64,000 nucleotides of DNA, taken from assembly GCA_021521415.1 (NCBI GenBank), contig JAIQDT010014322.1, forward strand, positions 62,001 through 126,000, written 5' to 3'. Below, piece by piece: positions 11,545-20,996 of the stretch. Every line of letters begins with the position of its first letter. Position 1 is the stretch's first letter. Under the pieces are notes generated by a model that ran no database searches, had not been told where the DNA came from, and saw only the letters and a list, made by a program, of their open reading frames with translations. This stretch comes from Bidens hawaiensis. Taxonomy: Eukaryota > Streptophyta > Magnoliopsida > Asterales > Asteraceae. The position numbers and the translations under genes are program-made.

Positions 11545-11760
11545 ATGGCTACTAGTACTACAAATGAAATCTTAGCAGCACCCGTGATAGCTCCGGTTTA
11601 TTCCGATATTGTACATGATCGGCGGAGCTATGCTATTGACGGTGAGATCATGGCGGTTGTCGTTATTCTTGTGTTCTCGGTCTTCATTGTCTTTCTCATT
11701 TTAGCCCCACATCTCATTATGAGGATAAGAAAGAGTAACAGAGATTTGGAATCTAGTTAA
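11545..11760 (+). CDS. Small single-pass membrane protein, copy 2 (71 aa)
   Basis: This is the tandem paralogue of the gene at 9347-9562. It has the same order: N-terminus with APVIAPVYSD, then RRSYAIDGEIM, a hydrophobic segment (about 36-57) and a basic tail MRIRKSN. Relative to copy 1 it lacks one codon before IVHDRR and has one extra codon near the end of the membrane segment. Both changes are multiples of three, so length and frame are preserved. The three-codon upstream ORF ending at the start codon is also kept (11533-11544). Its upstream region contains the hAT MITE 10967-11418, about 125 bp before the ATG, which may alter expression. Function unknown. Confidence 0.6.
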   Translation: MATSTTNEILAAPVIAPVYSDIVHDRRSYAIDGEIMAVVVILVFSVFIVFLILAPHLIMRIRKSNRDLESS

Positions 11761-12452
11761 CGCGTTACATAGCCACATAGGAGCATGGACTATGAAGAAC
11801 ATGAGCGGACGAGTTCATGTTCTCTTCTTGTACGAGGTAATAGACAATATTTTTATATCTATTACTTGTCCTGCTGATGGTCTTATATATGTTCATGGAT
11901 GCTTCGGTTTTCCCCAACTAATATTCAGTTGACAGCCGGTCTTTATATGATCATCATATTTGTCATAAATTTCATTTGGTTATTAGTATATGTACCCATT
12001 TAAAGTTGAATACATCATATTATTAACCATTTAAAGGACTTGTTATATTAAAATTTAAACTAAACGTTATTATTAATTATAAGTGTAGGGGTCTCGTTGT
12101 AATTATTATAATTAGTAGGGTTAATATGTAGTTAATTGTTCTATTAATAGAGAACGATGCCAGACAATTTGTAATCGTATTTTTCAGTATTGTAATTCAA
12201 AAATTTAGTTTGTTCATCATTCAATCATGTTGTTCTATTTTATTGTGAATTGTGTGAATTGCCCTCATGATTACCAACATGTTACATGTTTTCTTATGAC
12301 AAATTTGATATAAAGTATAAACAGCAAGTAAACCAATCCGTACTTCATAAGTTGTTAGTATTATTTTCTCAGTTTTACCAATTTGTATTATATGACTCTT
12401 GTCCTACATTGACATGTAAGTATTGACTTATTTGAAACATCATATATCTATA

Positions 12453-13036
12453 TCTATAATATATATAAACGAAAGCTCAAAAATCCTACGTTTCACGATG
12501 TGGTCGCTCCTTACATTATCTCAAACCACCAGATTGCATTATTTGTAAATGGAGTCTTCTCATGCATTTGACACGAATTCACGGATATGGGTTTTACCAA
12601 ACCCAGATATTCCTTAAACGGGTTATAGCATCTCATTAAATTAAAAATTATGTTCACAAAATATTTGATGTAAAAATCCTATAAGATAGGGATATTAAAC
12701 ATTAATATATGATTATTTTTAAAATATATATTATTATAATTAAGAAACAATTTTATGGTAAAAGGGTCTTGGGTCTCACCAAACTCATATAACTTTTAAA
12801 CCGGGTTATAACATCTCATTTATTTGTGAAACATCTTATCATCAAATCATAAGTATATTCTTAACTAACATACAATAAATAAAATTTAGTTTTGACGGTT
12901 TAAACTATTTTTATATTTTATTATTTTAAATTCTCTAGTGTTTTTTTAAGAGATTATAATACATACACACAATGACATTAAAAAGTAATAATAAATGTTA
13001 AACAGCCGGTTCCAGGTTTCAATCAAATAAAACTAG
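12453..13036 (+). mobile_element. Helitron-like element, same family as 58706-59447
   Basis: The candidate starts TCTATAATATATATAAACG after an A and ends AAAACTAG before a T. The interior matches the better-defined Helitron at 58706-59447 in order: AGATTGC, GTAAATGGAG/CTAAATGGAGG, GCATTTGAC, GAATTCACGG, GGGTTATA and CATCTCAT. The 3' hairpin is weak here, so the right end is less certain. Confidence 0.55.
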
Positions 13037-14830
13037 TATAACCGTCAAAACTGAGAAAGGAAACCCTTTGGATATGAAAACGACCCCTTTGCTTTAGTTT
13101 AGATTTTAGACAATTCTATTGATTTCAAGAGTTCATGAACACCTTACTTCCATATAGATGTACTTTCTAAGCAACAAACTTAAGTCCCTATCATGTTAAT
13201 ATCATGCTTTAACAACCCCTTGTGTACTATTCACCAACATGCATTTTACAATTATAGTGATATGAAAAAACTGTTGGTCATCAATACTTGTTGTTAATAA
13301 GAAAAAAAAAAAGTACTTGCTATTGTCTTTTATTGATGTTATCTAAAACATTTTCATATGTGATTTCCAATTTACCATTCAAATTGATCGATTGTTGGTG
13401 CAATAAGATTTATATCCAAAAATCCTAACTTTTTTCATGAAAAATTGGCTTTGGTACTGCACATACCCCGCTATGTATTATTACTTTTTATCCACTTAAA
13501 TTCACATTAAATTTTGAAGTCTCAAAATCAAAGTAGAGTCACACTAGATTCTAATTGAAAAATGTACATCTTAATCAGAGTTATGGTTATGGTTGGTTTT
13601 ATACTATTAGACCATCTTCAACGCAACGTGCGTCCTTAGGCGCCCCTTAACTGTCACATTATCTGCCACATAAGAGCATTCACAACTCATTCCCTACCGT
13701 ATAATCACTGATTTTCTCTTTCTTGTTTAATTAAATAATACATTTTATACCTGTGTCATTATATTTTTTCTCTCTTATACTCACAGTCACTTTCAAATAA
13801 TATTAAAAATTATACGGTATATACAGTGAATTCCCAAATTTAACTTTCTCATATAACATTTCCTCTCTCCTCTACTCACAACCACTCATAACCATACCAT
13901 ATAATTTACAATCGCTCTCACATTATTTTAGGGAAAGGATTTCAATTTCATCTTCAACTCTACAAATATCCTTACCCTCTTTAATTTCCACCTTATCGCA
14001 TACCCACTACACACAACAATTAAATAAAAGTATTTATTTATTAAGTTTGACACAAGAACGTGAACAATTGGGTGCAAGGATATTTCTTCCCTTTGAATAT
14101 GCTCCAATGGGGCCTGAAAATTTGGGCACTTTCCACATCATCTTAGGCAACCTCATGGACATTGTGTTGGAGTTAGTCTTGTTATGTACGAGTGCTTCAG
14201 AGAAGCCATGATAAAGATAAAAAGAACAGGCGTAACAACTTATATATAATGATAACCGCAAATGTTTTATCTTTTGCAAATAAGATTTCCATAATATTAA
14301 TTGTACTTTAGTCGCTGGGATAAGTCAAAATAACTTAAGCAGATGTAGATATTCGTTTAAGATTCTAACAACCAAAAATGGGACCCGTATACACAACCCG
14401 AAAAAGATTAATCACATAATGAGTTCATAGTGGGTTAAGATTCTAAGGCTTGTGTTGTGGAATGTGGAATAGTATGCAAAAGCTAGTTATCGTACCATGT
14501 TACTGTTACGTATGTAACTAGCCATCTTGTTAATTTAAATGTTGTGGGTTAACTAGCCACTACTCTATTAAAATAATAACTAAACTATTTAAAAGAAAAG
14601 AAATAACAAAAAAGATAATTTGTGATTGGTAGTCACAGGGGTGGATCCACTAGAATGTTTGCGATGTGCGGTTTAGCACTTGGCGCTTGGCCTCCATGGC
14701 GCCTAAAGTTGGGGGGGGGGGGTGTTCATGGTGTCATCATGCCCATGTGGCATGGATGCCGCCTCCACAACCCGACAACCAAAAAACTGACACGTTGAGA
14801 CAACCCGAATAACACCCTACAATAGATTAA
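13037..14830. other. Non-coding intergenic stretch
   Basis: I see no supported gene. A 13-base G-run lies near 14710-14722. Motifs at 13600-13920 (for example GCATTCACAACTCATTCCCTACC) look like MITE debris without recoverable ends. The minus-strand frame at 14034-14279 has no recognisable domain. Confidence 0.4.
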
Positions 14831-15193
14831 GGTTCCGTTGTTTTTTTTAGAGATTTAAGTCTGAATCTGAATACCACATCTGAATGTTAAGAGGTGGTTC
14901 AAATGTCTGAAATCTGAATCATTAAGAGGTGGAGGCTAGAGACGAACCTCTAGTCGTCGGAGATGGAGCCTAGTCTCCGGGTTAGAAGTTAATGGAGGCC
15001 GGAGACAAGCGTATGTTTTTTTTTGGGTTAAGAGGTTTTCAGACCCACTAAAAGCTCTTACTGGTTCAGATGCTATTAAGACGCTGAACCTCTTAATGCC
15101 AGAAAAAAAACAAACAGCCCCACGTTTGATTACGTCTGACCGAATCAGACGTTTTCCTTTATTAAGAGAAAAGAGGCAAAAACAAACAGGACC
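14831..15193. mobile_element. Tourist-like (PIF/Harbinger) MITE with TAA duplication
   Basis: The left end is GGTTCCGTTGTTTTTTTTAG; the reverse complement of the right end is GGTCCTGTTTGTTTTTGCC. The flanking trinucleotide TAA (14828-14830 and 15194-15196) is the usual PIF/Harbinger target duplication. The interior is non-coding, although chance open frames cross it on both strands. Confidence 0.75.
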
Positions 15194-15353
15194 TAACATT
15201 CTAATAGTTGGAGAACCCAAAAGCACAAAAGATTTGCAAATCCCCAACTCAAACCCATCTAAAGTTCTAAACCACAATTCTATCAAATCGATGGCTTTAC
15301 CAAATGCAACAACACCTTTTGCAAAATATGAAATCAAATATGACCAAGTATGC

Positions 15354-15402
15354 TGATGACGGGGGTAGCCCAAGGAAATAATAAAATGGCTGAAACACGT
15401 TA
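15354..15402 (+). repeat. Element 3 5' LTR, left part
   Basis: The first 49 bp of the LTR match the start of the 3' LTR at 42784, up to ...AAACACGTTA. Element 2 starts directly after the CGTTA at 15398-15402. Confidence 0.9.
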
Positions 15403-15998
15403 TGTGACATTCGTCAATTTCGGGTCACTTTTGTTATGTAAACCCGACCCGTTTGTAACCCGAACATTTCAAATATATAACATTATTGGATCTTGTCATT
15501 TAAAATATATAAAATATTGGTTTTTTTAATATTATGCATTGTTTGACCATTTAAACATACCCATTTTTATGCAAACCATAAAAGAATCTTTATACCCAAC
15601 CCTTCACTCCTTCCCTATATATACACACCCATCTTCTTCATTTTACTCTTGCTACATCTCCAAAAACTCTCTCAAAACTCCATAGATTCAAGGTTGTTAT
15701 TTCTTATGTATTCTTGAAGTTTTGACTTCTCAAGTCAAACTAACTATAGTCTTTCATTCTAACTTGTTCATCTAACATTACTAACTCTTGAATATGGTGG
15801 TACAACATATATATAATACACACCCCTTGTTTCCTTTATTTGTTACTTCACCGACTTTGGTTGGTTAAGTTTCGAATGTCATAAGGCAATGCTTCATGGA
15901 GAACTTCGTGTTCTTGATATATATTTACACACACATAACTTATTATACATATCACTTATGACTAACTTCTAACCCTTTAGTTTGTTCATCTTATTTAC

Positions 15999-16440
15999 AA
16001 GTTCCATGGTGTGGGTTTGTATAAGACTAACCTCGGTTTAACTGAAACTAGTCCAAACCGGAAACCGAACTTTTGTTTACTAGTTTTGTTAAAATAGTTG
16101 TTTAAACATGTTTATTGCTAGATTTGAGTTTCAAAAATCATTTTTACAAGTTCTTTGATATTAAGCATATGGAACCCACCTATGAACTCGTTGGGAGATG
16201 GAAACCGAACTAAACCGAAACTTCTGCTTAAAAGACTTGTAGTTAACTTTTTTTGTTGTAAAATTTAAGTTTTCTTCATTTATAAACCAATATACAAGTT
16301 CTATGATATTTGGGCATGTAGAAACCATCTATGAACTATTTGTGAGATGGAGACCGAACCAAACCGAACTATACCGACTTTTACTCGCTTAAGACACACA
16401 AGTGTGTTTTTAGCTATCAAGACTTATATATTTCTTTAAA
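15999..16440 (+). repeat. Diverged tandem repeats in element 2 LTR, period about 147 bp
   Basis: Three copies begin TTACAAGTTC near 15999, 16145 and 16291. Each contains a GATGG/GTGG segment followed by a cluster of AAACCGAAC-like words and ACTCGCTTAA/CTGCTTAA. Tandem repeats are common in U3 regions of plant gypsy LTRs. Confidence 0.55.
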
Positions 16441-17054
16441 AAAAAGTTTACAAACTGATTTTAATTATTTTCTTAAGTACTTGGAATAGTTGGATCCAAC
16501 TTGATCTCATAACATAGTTTGGACCGACAAAACCGAACACTCGCTTAACGTGCGTTGTTAGTTCTAAACAATAGATCTACATACTTGGTTAAGTGTTAGT
16601 ATGTTTTAATGAGTTATCTCATAACAATTAATATTTTGGAAAGTTGAATTTGGGTTTGACCATTTGTCAAGACCCGAACCGACAACCCGAACTGTGACAT
16701 CTGACCCGATCCGACCCGACCCAGGTACCCGTTTCTCCGATCCGATCTCTTTCTTTTATGATTTAATATTTATTTATACTTATACTTTATTTTTAATAAT
16801 AATAATATATTTTCCTTCCCGCCTCTTCCTCTCTTTTCCTTCCCGCCGTCCCGTCCCTCTTCTTCTCTCTTTCCGCCTTCTTTTCCCTCTTGTCGCCGTC
16901 CCGCCCTTTAGCCTTGAACCCCCCTTTTTCTCTTAACTCTCCTTGTCCTTTGTTTCTTCCCGCCTAAGGTTGTCTGCGCAGCTCCACGCGCCAGACTCCT
17001 TACAAGGAAGCCTGCGTGATGACCAGCTGTTCCAGCGATACGCGAGACGGACTC

Positions 17055-17250
17055 TTCTCGCAGCGCGCTAAGAATTGTAATCCTTCTCGCAGCGCGCTAA
17101 GAACGGTAGTTCTTCCCGCGACGCGCTAAGGATTTGTAGTTCTTCTCGCAGCGCGCTAAGAATCGTAGTTCATCCCGCGGCGCGCTAGGAATTGTAGTTC
17201 CTCCCGCGGCGCGCTAAGAAATGTGATTCTTCCCGCGGCGCGCCTTAGCC
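17055..17250 (+). repeat. GC-rich minisatellite in element 1 LTR, period about 30 bp
   Basis: About six units share the frame CGC(A/G)GCGCGCTAAGAA..GTAGTTCTTC. Within units the flanks of the TGTAG core are self-complementary, for example AAGAAC/GTTCTT in one unit and AGGAA/TTCCT in another. The copy in the 3' LTR is at 24287-24482. Confidence 0.75.
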
Positions 17251-17621
17251 TTCTCGCGCGCAGCTTTCTCGCGCTAGACTTATCTTTTCTTCTGTTTTAT
17301 CCAGCCTGTTTGCTTTTGGGATGTCTTATCTTCTGTGCTGTTGACCTGACCTATTTTATGTCTGAAAAGTTACTTTCGGCGCAGCATGCGCACCAACCCC
17401 ATTGGTTGACAGAAAAAGTGACTGACATTATCTTTTGAGATCTGCTTTTCCATGCTTGACCAGTACCTTTATCTGACCCGCCCATGCCTATTTACTGTTA
17501 CCTGTCAGCTTTTCCTTTGTCCCCTGCAACTGCCATATCTTTTGATATCTTTTGCTTTTGGAATCTTTTGCTTTTTGAGATCTTTTCCCCTTTTCTAGGG
17601 ATTGTGTTCCCTAGGGTTTCC

Positions 17622-17630
17622 TATAAATAA
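17622..17630 (+). promoter_or_regulatory. Candidate TATA box of element 1 LTR
   Basis: TATAAATAA follows CCCTAGGGTTTCC and precedes a pyrimidine/CA-rich stretch suited to a transcription start about 30 bp downstream. The same box in the 3' LTR is at 24854-24862. Confidence 0.6.
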
Positions 17631-18629
17631 TAATCTTATTTTCTTTCTAACACATCACACACAAACACTTAATTTAACCTCCTCCTTGCTCTCTCTGCCG
17701 CCTCCCTCTCTGCCTCCGTCTTCCTCCCTGTTCTGCCCTGCTTTTCCGGTAATATATATTATATATAATAATTTACTTATTAAATATGCTAACTTATAAT
17801 CAAGACTTAAAACCAATCATTAAAGCAATAATCTTATTTATAGGTTAACTTGTGCTTGTTTAAAGTTGATTCTTGCTTTATCTTACACTGCATCGTTTAT
17901 CAAGTGAGTAATCTCGTACCTAATCCTTTTTTTATTTTTAATGTTTTGGGATGTTCATGTGTTCATACAAACTTAGAGTCTTAAACTTGTTTATGAACTT
18001 TAGTCGCGCAGTATCCCATGTGTTGAGGACGTAGACTTGGCTGTTTATTTGTATGTGTGGATCATTAACCGTCTTGTCGGTCTATTCCGCAGTTCTCATG
18101 GTACCATTAGATGAACACGGGAGAACAATCGTTTATGATTTTCTCTTTTGTTTACACTTGCACAGTCTTTCTTGTTTGTGAGCTCAATTGTGAGCACTGG
18201 CAGTCTATGAATCTTAGAGTTGGTCCCGATCAGATTACACCCTTGTTGAAAACCAGACATACACATGTTGCGCGCAGATTTATTGTTATCTATGTATTGT
18301 ATTAAACTTGATTTCTCACCAACACGCAAGTGTTTGACGTTTACTTTAACACATGTTCAGGTTTGCTGTAGCTACATTTGGAGCTTGTGGACACGTAGGA
18401 CGTTTTTACTTTTGGACCTAGATTAAAATGTATCAAGACAAGTTATTGTTGTTCGAATATTTTGCCTTATAATATATTGATTTATGTTGATTTATGTTAT
18501 CTTGTGTTTACGTTGCGCATGCGTGAATGAATATATTTATTAAATATTGACACCAAATAGTGTCACGAGTAATGAAACAATATGTGGCGCCCCGATGTAT
18601 AATCCGCCTTTGGTCGGGGTGTTACAGAT

Positions 18630-18641
18630 TGGTATCAGAGC
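18630..18641 (+). other. Element 1 primer-binding site (initiator tRNA-Met)
   Basis: TGGTATCAGAGC lies three bases after the LTR end. It matches the complement of the 3' end of plant initiator methionine tRNA over 12 nt, the usual PBS of chromovirus gypsy elements. Confidence 0.9.
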
Positions 18642-18654
18642 TCGTTGACTTTAG

Positions 18655-18685
18655 GATAGGTGGTTAGACGTAACGGCCTAGAATA
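18655..18685 (+). promoter_or_regulatory. Leader motif shared by elements 1 and 2
   Basis: GATAGGTGGTTAGACGTAA, followed by (C/T)G(G/A)CCTAGAAT, occurs just after the PBS in both element 1 (here) and element 2 (26958-26986), while the surrounding leader has diverged. Its position suggests a role in packaging, dimerisation or reverse-transcription initiation; that role is inferred. Confidence 0.6.
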
Positions 18686-18705
18686 CCTAAGAGTCCCTTC
18701 TCGCG

Positions 18706-18723
18706 CATGAGAGAAATCTCATG
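18706..18723 (+). promoter_or_regulatory. Leader hairpin with GAAA loop
   Basis: CATGAGA and TCTCATG pair perfectly over 7 bp around a GAAA tetraloop, and CGCG/GCGCGC flanks could extend the stem. It lies in element 1 leader RNA downstream of the PBS. Confidence 0.55.
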
Positions 18724-18861
18724 TTTGCGCGCTTATTGTTAATTACTCGTTATTTATAAATATGCTTGCGCAGACGCAGTATATGATTTTATGATTTATT
18801 TCGCGATATTTCGATTTTTGCTGAATTTCGATTTTTATTGATTTTTCTTGCATATTCGTTT

Positions 18862-19130
18862 GTTGGGATTGAAAATCCGAAAAGTCATGGTGATACATGA
18901 ATAGTTGATTTTCAATCTCCATTTACGATTATGTTCTGAGGTTGGAGACTTGAAAAGTCATGGTGATACATGAATTGTCAACCTCCAATACTCATTTTCT
19001 TGTATATTTTATATTGAGGATTGAAAAGTCATGGTGATACATGAATCATCAATCTCCAATACTCGTTTACTAGTCATTTTAAATTGAGAATTCGGAAAGT
19101 CATGGTGATACATGAATTGTCGATTCTCGA
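18862..19130 (+). repeat. Four tandem covarying hairpins in element 1 leader
   Basis: The core AAAGTCATGGTGATACATGA occurs four times, at 18881, 18954, 19025 and 19096 (period 73, 71, 71). Each core is enclosed by inverted arms whose sequence differs between copies while pairing is retained. Copy 1 has an 11-bp perfect stem, GATTGAAAATC/GATTTTCAATC (18867-18877 with 18907-18917). Copy 2 pairs GAGGTTG/CAACCTC, copy 3 GATTGA/TCAATC and copy 4 GAGAAT/ATTCTC. Conserved loop plus compensating stems indicate an RNA structure. The core also carries short upstream ORFs beginning ATGGTGATACATGAA. Confidence 0.75.
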
Positions 19131-19277
19131 TTCGAATTTGTTATCTGTAATAAGTTTGCATTCAAATTCATGTTTTACTTTAACTGTTGATGGTATCTAA
19201 CCCCGCGAAACCAAGCTTTATAAGATTATACTTTGCGCTAAAACCAAGATATTAACAAAAATTAAAACTTTTATAGA

Positions 19278-20996
19278 ATGCCTCCGCTATCTCGCCGTCA
19301 TCAGAGGAGAGAAGCCTCGCGCAGGCGTAGACAGCAACGTTCCCAGGAAATGGCCGCCGCAATAGCCCAAGCTTTGAGCCAAAACAATACCTCCAGTTAT
19401 AACATTAAGTCCTTTAACGCGGGTAACCCTCCAAAGTTCACAGGTCTTGAAGGAGCCACCGTGATGCTCCAATGGCTCGAGAAGATTGAAAACACTTTCC
19501 TCCATACCCAATGCCCCTCAGACAGACGAACCCTATATGCCTCCAGTGTCCTGGAAGCAAGGGCGCTTACATGGTGGAATGGAGTAGCTCATGCGCGTGG
19601 CGCAGAAGCTGCTTCTAGCATGACATGGGAGGAATTCAAGGAAATTCTGACGCGAGAATTCTGCCCTCCCAACGAAGTTAAGCGCCTGGAGGAGGAATTT
19701 TGGAATCTTAAGCAATACAGTGGCGAAGCGCGCGAATACGCGACGCGCTTCCATGAACTAAGCCTGCTTGTCCCTCACCTTGTTACCCCTTCCCGCCGAG
19801 CCATCGAGAAATTCCTTGGGGGTCTCCCCATGGAAATTCAAGATTCTGTATGGGCCAGAAACCCAGTTACCCTCTCTGACGCCATCGAATTGGCCGCTGT
19901 GCTCAGCGACAACCATGTCAGAGCAGGAACCCTGTTCCTGCGGGGAACTGAGAAGACCAAACCCACCAAAACTGTCCCTGAACCCACAGAAACCAAACCA
20001 GAACCCTCAAACCATAACCAGAAACGTAGGCGCAGACAAGCCTATGCGCTTACCAGCCCGCCCATTGTCCAGCAACCCACCTATCAACCTCCAGTTTACG
20101 CGCCTAACCCACTGTCGACCTACCCAACACCTCCTATAGTCCACAACTATGCCTTAACCAATCCGGCACTCCCTGCCCCGCAACCTAAGAAACCTTACAC
20201 AGGAACCCAACCCTTCTGCCCAACCTGTAGATTTCACCACCCACCTCAAGTCCCATGTCGACAATGTAACCGATGTGGCCGCGTTGGTCACTCAGCCGAA
20301 TACTGTAGAGTCCCTCCCGCCAATCCAATTGCGCCAACACCACCAGTCTACCCGCAGAACCCACAACCAACCTACCAAAACCCACGACCCAGATCGTGCT
20401 TTAACTGCGGTGATCCCAGTCATTTCCGGAACGCATGCCCGAGGTTACAAGTTCAGATTACACAAGCAAATCCGGTGAACCAGATTTCGAATCAAGTGAC
20501 GCGCGGACGAGCTTTTAACATAACCGCGCACCAAGCGCAAGCGAATAATGACGTAGTTAATGGTACATTTTTGCTTAACGGATTTTATGCTTCTGTGCTT
20601 TTTGATACTGGCGCCGATCGAAGTTTTATTTCTCGCGCGTTTGAGCAGAAGCTTGCGCGACCGCGCAACGATTTAAAAGAAAATTTTTCAGTTGAATTGG
20701 CTAATGGCGAAACTATTTTAATTAGCTCAGTGATTAAAGATTGCATGCTTAACCTTAACGAAAACGATTTTCTGATCGACCTCATCCCCATGCCTCTTGG
20801 AAGCTTTGATGTTATCATTGGTATGGACTGGCTTACGCATAATCGCGCCGAAGTTATTTGCGCCAAGAAGATGATTCGCATACCTCGAGAAAATGGTGAT
20901 CTTCATATCTACGGCGAGAAACCCTCCAGTGGTCTTAAGCTTATGTCTTGCGCCGAAGCCCAAAGACTCATGCGGAAGAAGTGTATTGCATCTTAG
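19278..20996 (+). CDS. gag: Element 1 gag-protease
   Basis: The 572-residue product supplies the nucleocapsid-type structural protein and the aspartic protease of the retrotransposon, acting in cytoplasmic particles. The retrotransposon gag domain lies at about 70-200 ([32 protein letters not shown]). Zinc-knuckle-like sequences follow: CPTCRFHH then [14 protein letters not shown] (about 313-343), and [14 protein letters not shown] (about 374-387). The protease active site [10 protein letters not shown] is at about residues 440-449. The ATG at 19278 follows the hairpin-rich leader and is the first one with a long frame. The frame stops at TAG (20994-20996), and the RT frame, offset by one nucleotide, takes over from 20948. 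In relatives gag and pol usually form one frame, so this looks like a one-base deletion near 20990 rather than a designed shift; I see no clear slippery heptamer. Confidence 0.92.
   Translation: MPPLSRRHQRREASRRRRQQRSQEMAAAIAQALSQNNTSSYNIKSFNAGNPPKFTGLEGATVMLQWLEKIENTFLHTQCPSDRRTLYASSVLEARALTWWNGVAHARGAEAASSMTWEEFKEILTREFCPPNEVKRLEEEFWNLKQYSGEAREYATRFHELSLLVPHLVTPSRRAIEKFLGGLPMEIQDSVWARNPVTLSDAIELAAVLSDNHVRAGTLFLRGTEKTKPTKTVPEPTETKPEPSNHNQKRRRRQAYALTSPPIVQQPTYQPPVYAPNPLSTYPTPPIVHNYALTNPALPAPQPKKPYTGTQPFCPTCRFHHPPQVPCRQCNRCGRVGHSAEYCRVPPANPIAPTPPVYPQNPQPTYQNPRPRSCFNCGDPSHFRNACPRLQVQITQANPVNQISNQVTRGRAFNITAHQAQANNDVVNGTFLLNGFYASVLFDTGADRSFISRAFEQKLARPRNDLKENFSVELANGETILISSVIKDCMLNLNENDFLIDLIPMPLGSFDVIIGMDWLTHNRAEVICAKKMIRIPRENGDLHIYGEKPSSGLKLMSCAEAQRLMRKKCIAS

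Larger units (their letters stand above)
8936..12010 (+). repeat. Tandem duplication carrying two small-protein genes
   Basis: The block at about 8936-9720 recurs at about 10765-11970, covering promoter, coding region and 3' flank. Shared landmarks are TTTGCACCCTCTTG, CTAATCGGACGGTCTAA, AGCATGAAAGCAAACACATA, the 71-codon genes and GAGGTAATAGACAATATT. The second copy is longer mainly because a 452-bp hAT MITE inserted upstream of its gene. Confidence 0.85.
16693..18626 (+). repeat. Element 1 5' LTR
   Basis: It starts TGTGACATCTGACCC and ends GGGGTGTTACA, so it has TG..CA ends. Every stretch I compared with 23925-25858 was the same, including chance reading frames of identical length and translation. 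It contains a CT-rich segment, a GC-rich minisatellite and a TATA box. Confidence 0.95.

Noticed and set aside
14936..15373. A 145-codon minus-strand frame and an 86-codon plus-strand frame
   Set aside because: Both cross the Tourist-like MITE 14831-15193, and the minus-strand frame also enters the start of element 3's LTR. Neither shows a protein domain.
17223..17438. Open frames inside the element 1 LTR (also 16664-16936, 17602-17799 and their copies at 24455-25031)
   Set aside because: They repeat exactly in both LTRs, overlap GC-rich or CT-rich low-complexity sequence and the TATA region, and have no recognisable motifs.
18862..19130. Regularly spaced identical 20-mers that look like a CRISPR array
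   Set aside because: The host is a plant, the spacing parts are self-complementary and related to one another, and the array lies in a retrotransposon leader.
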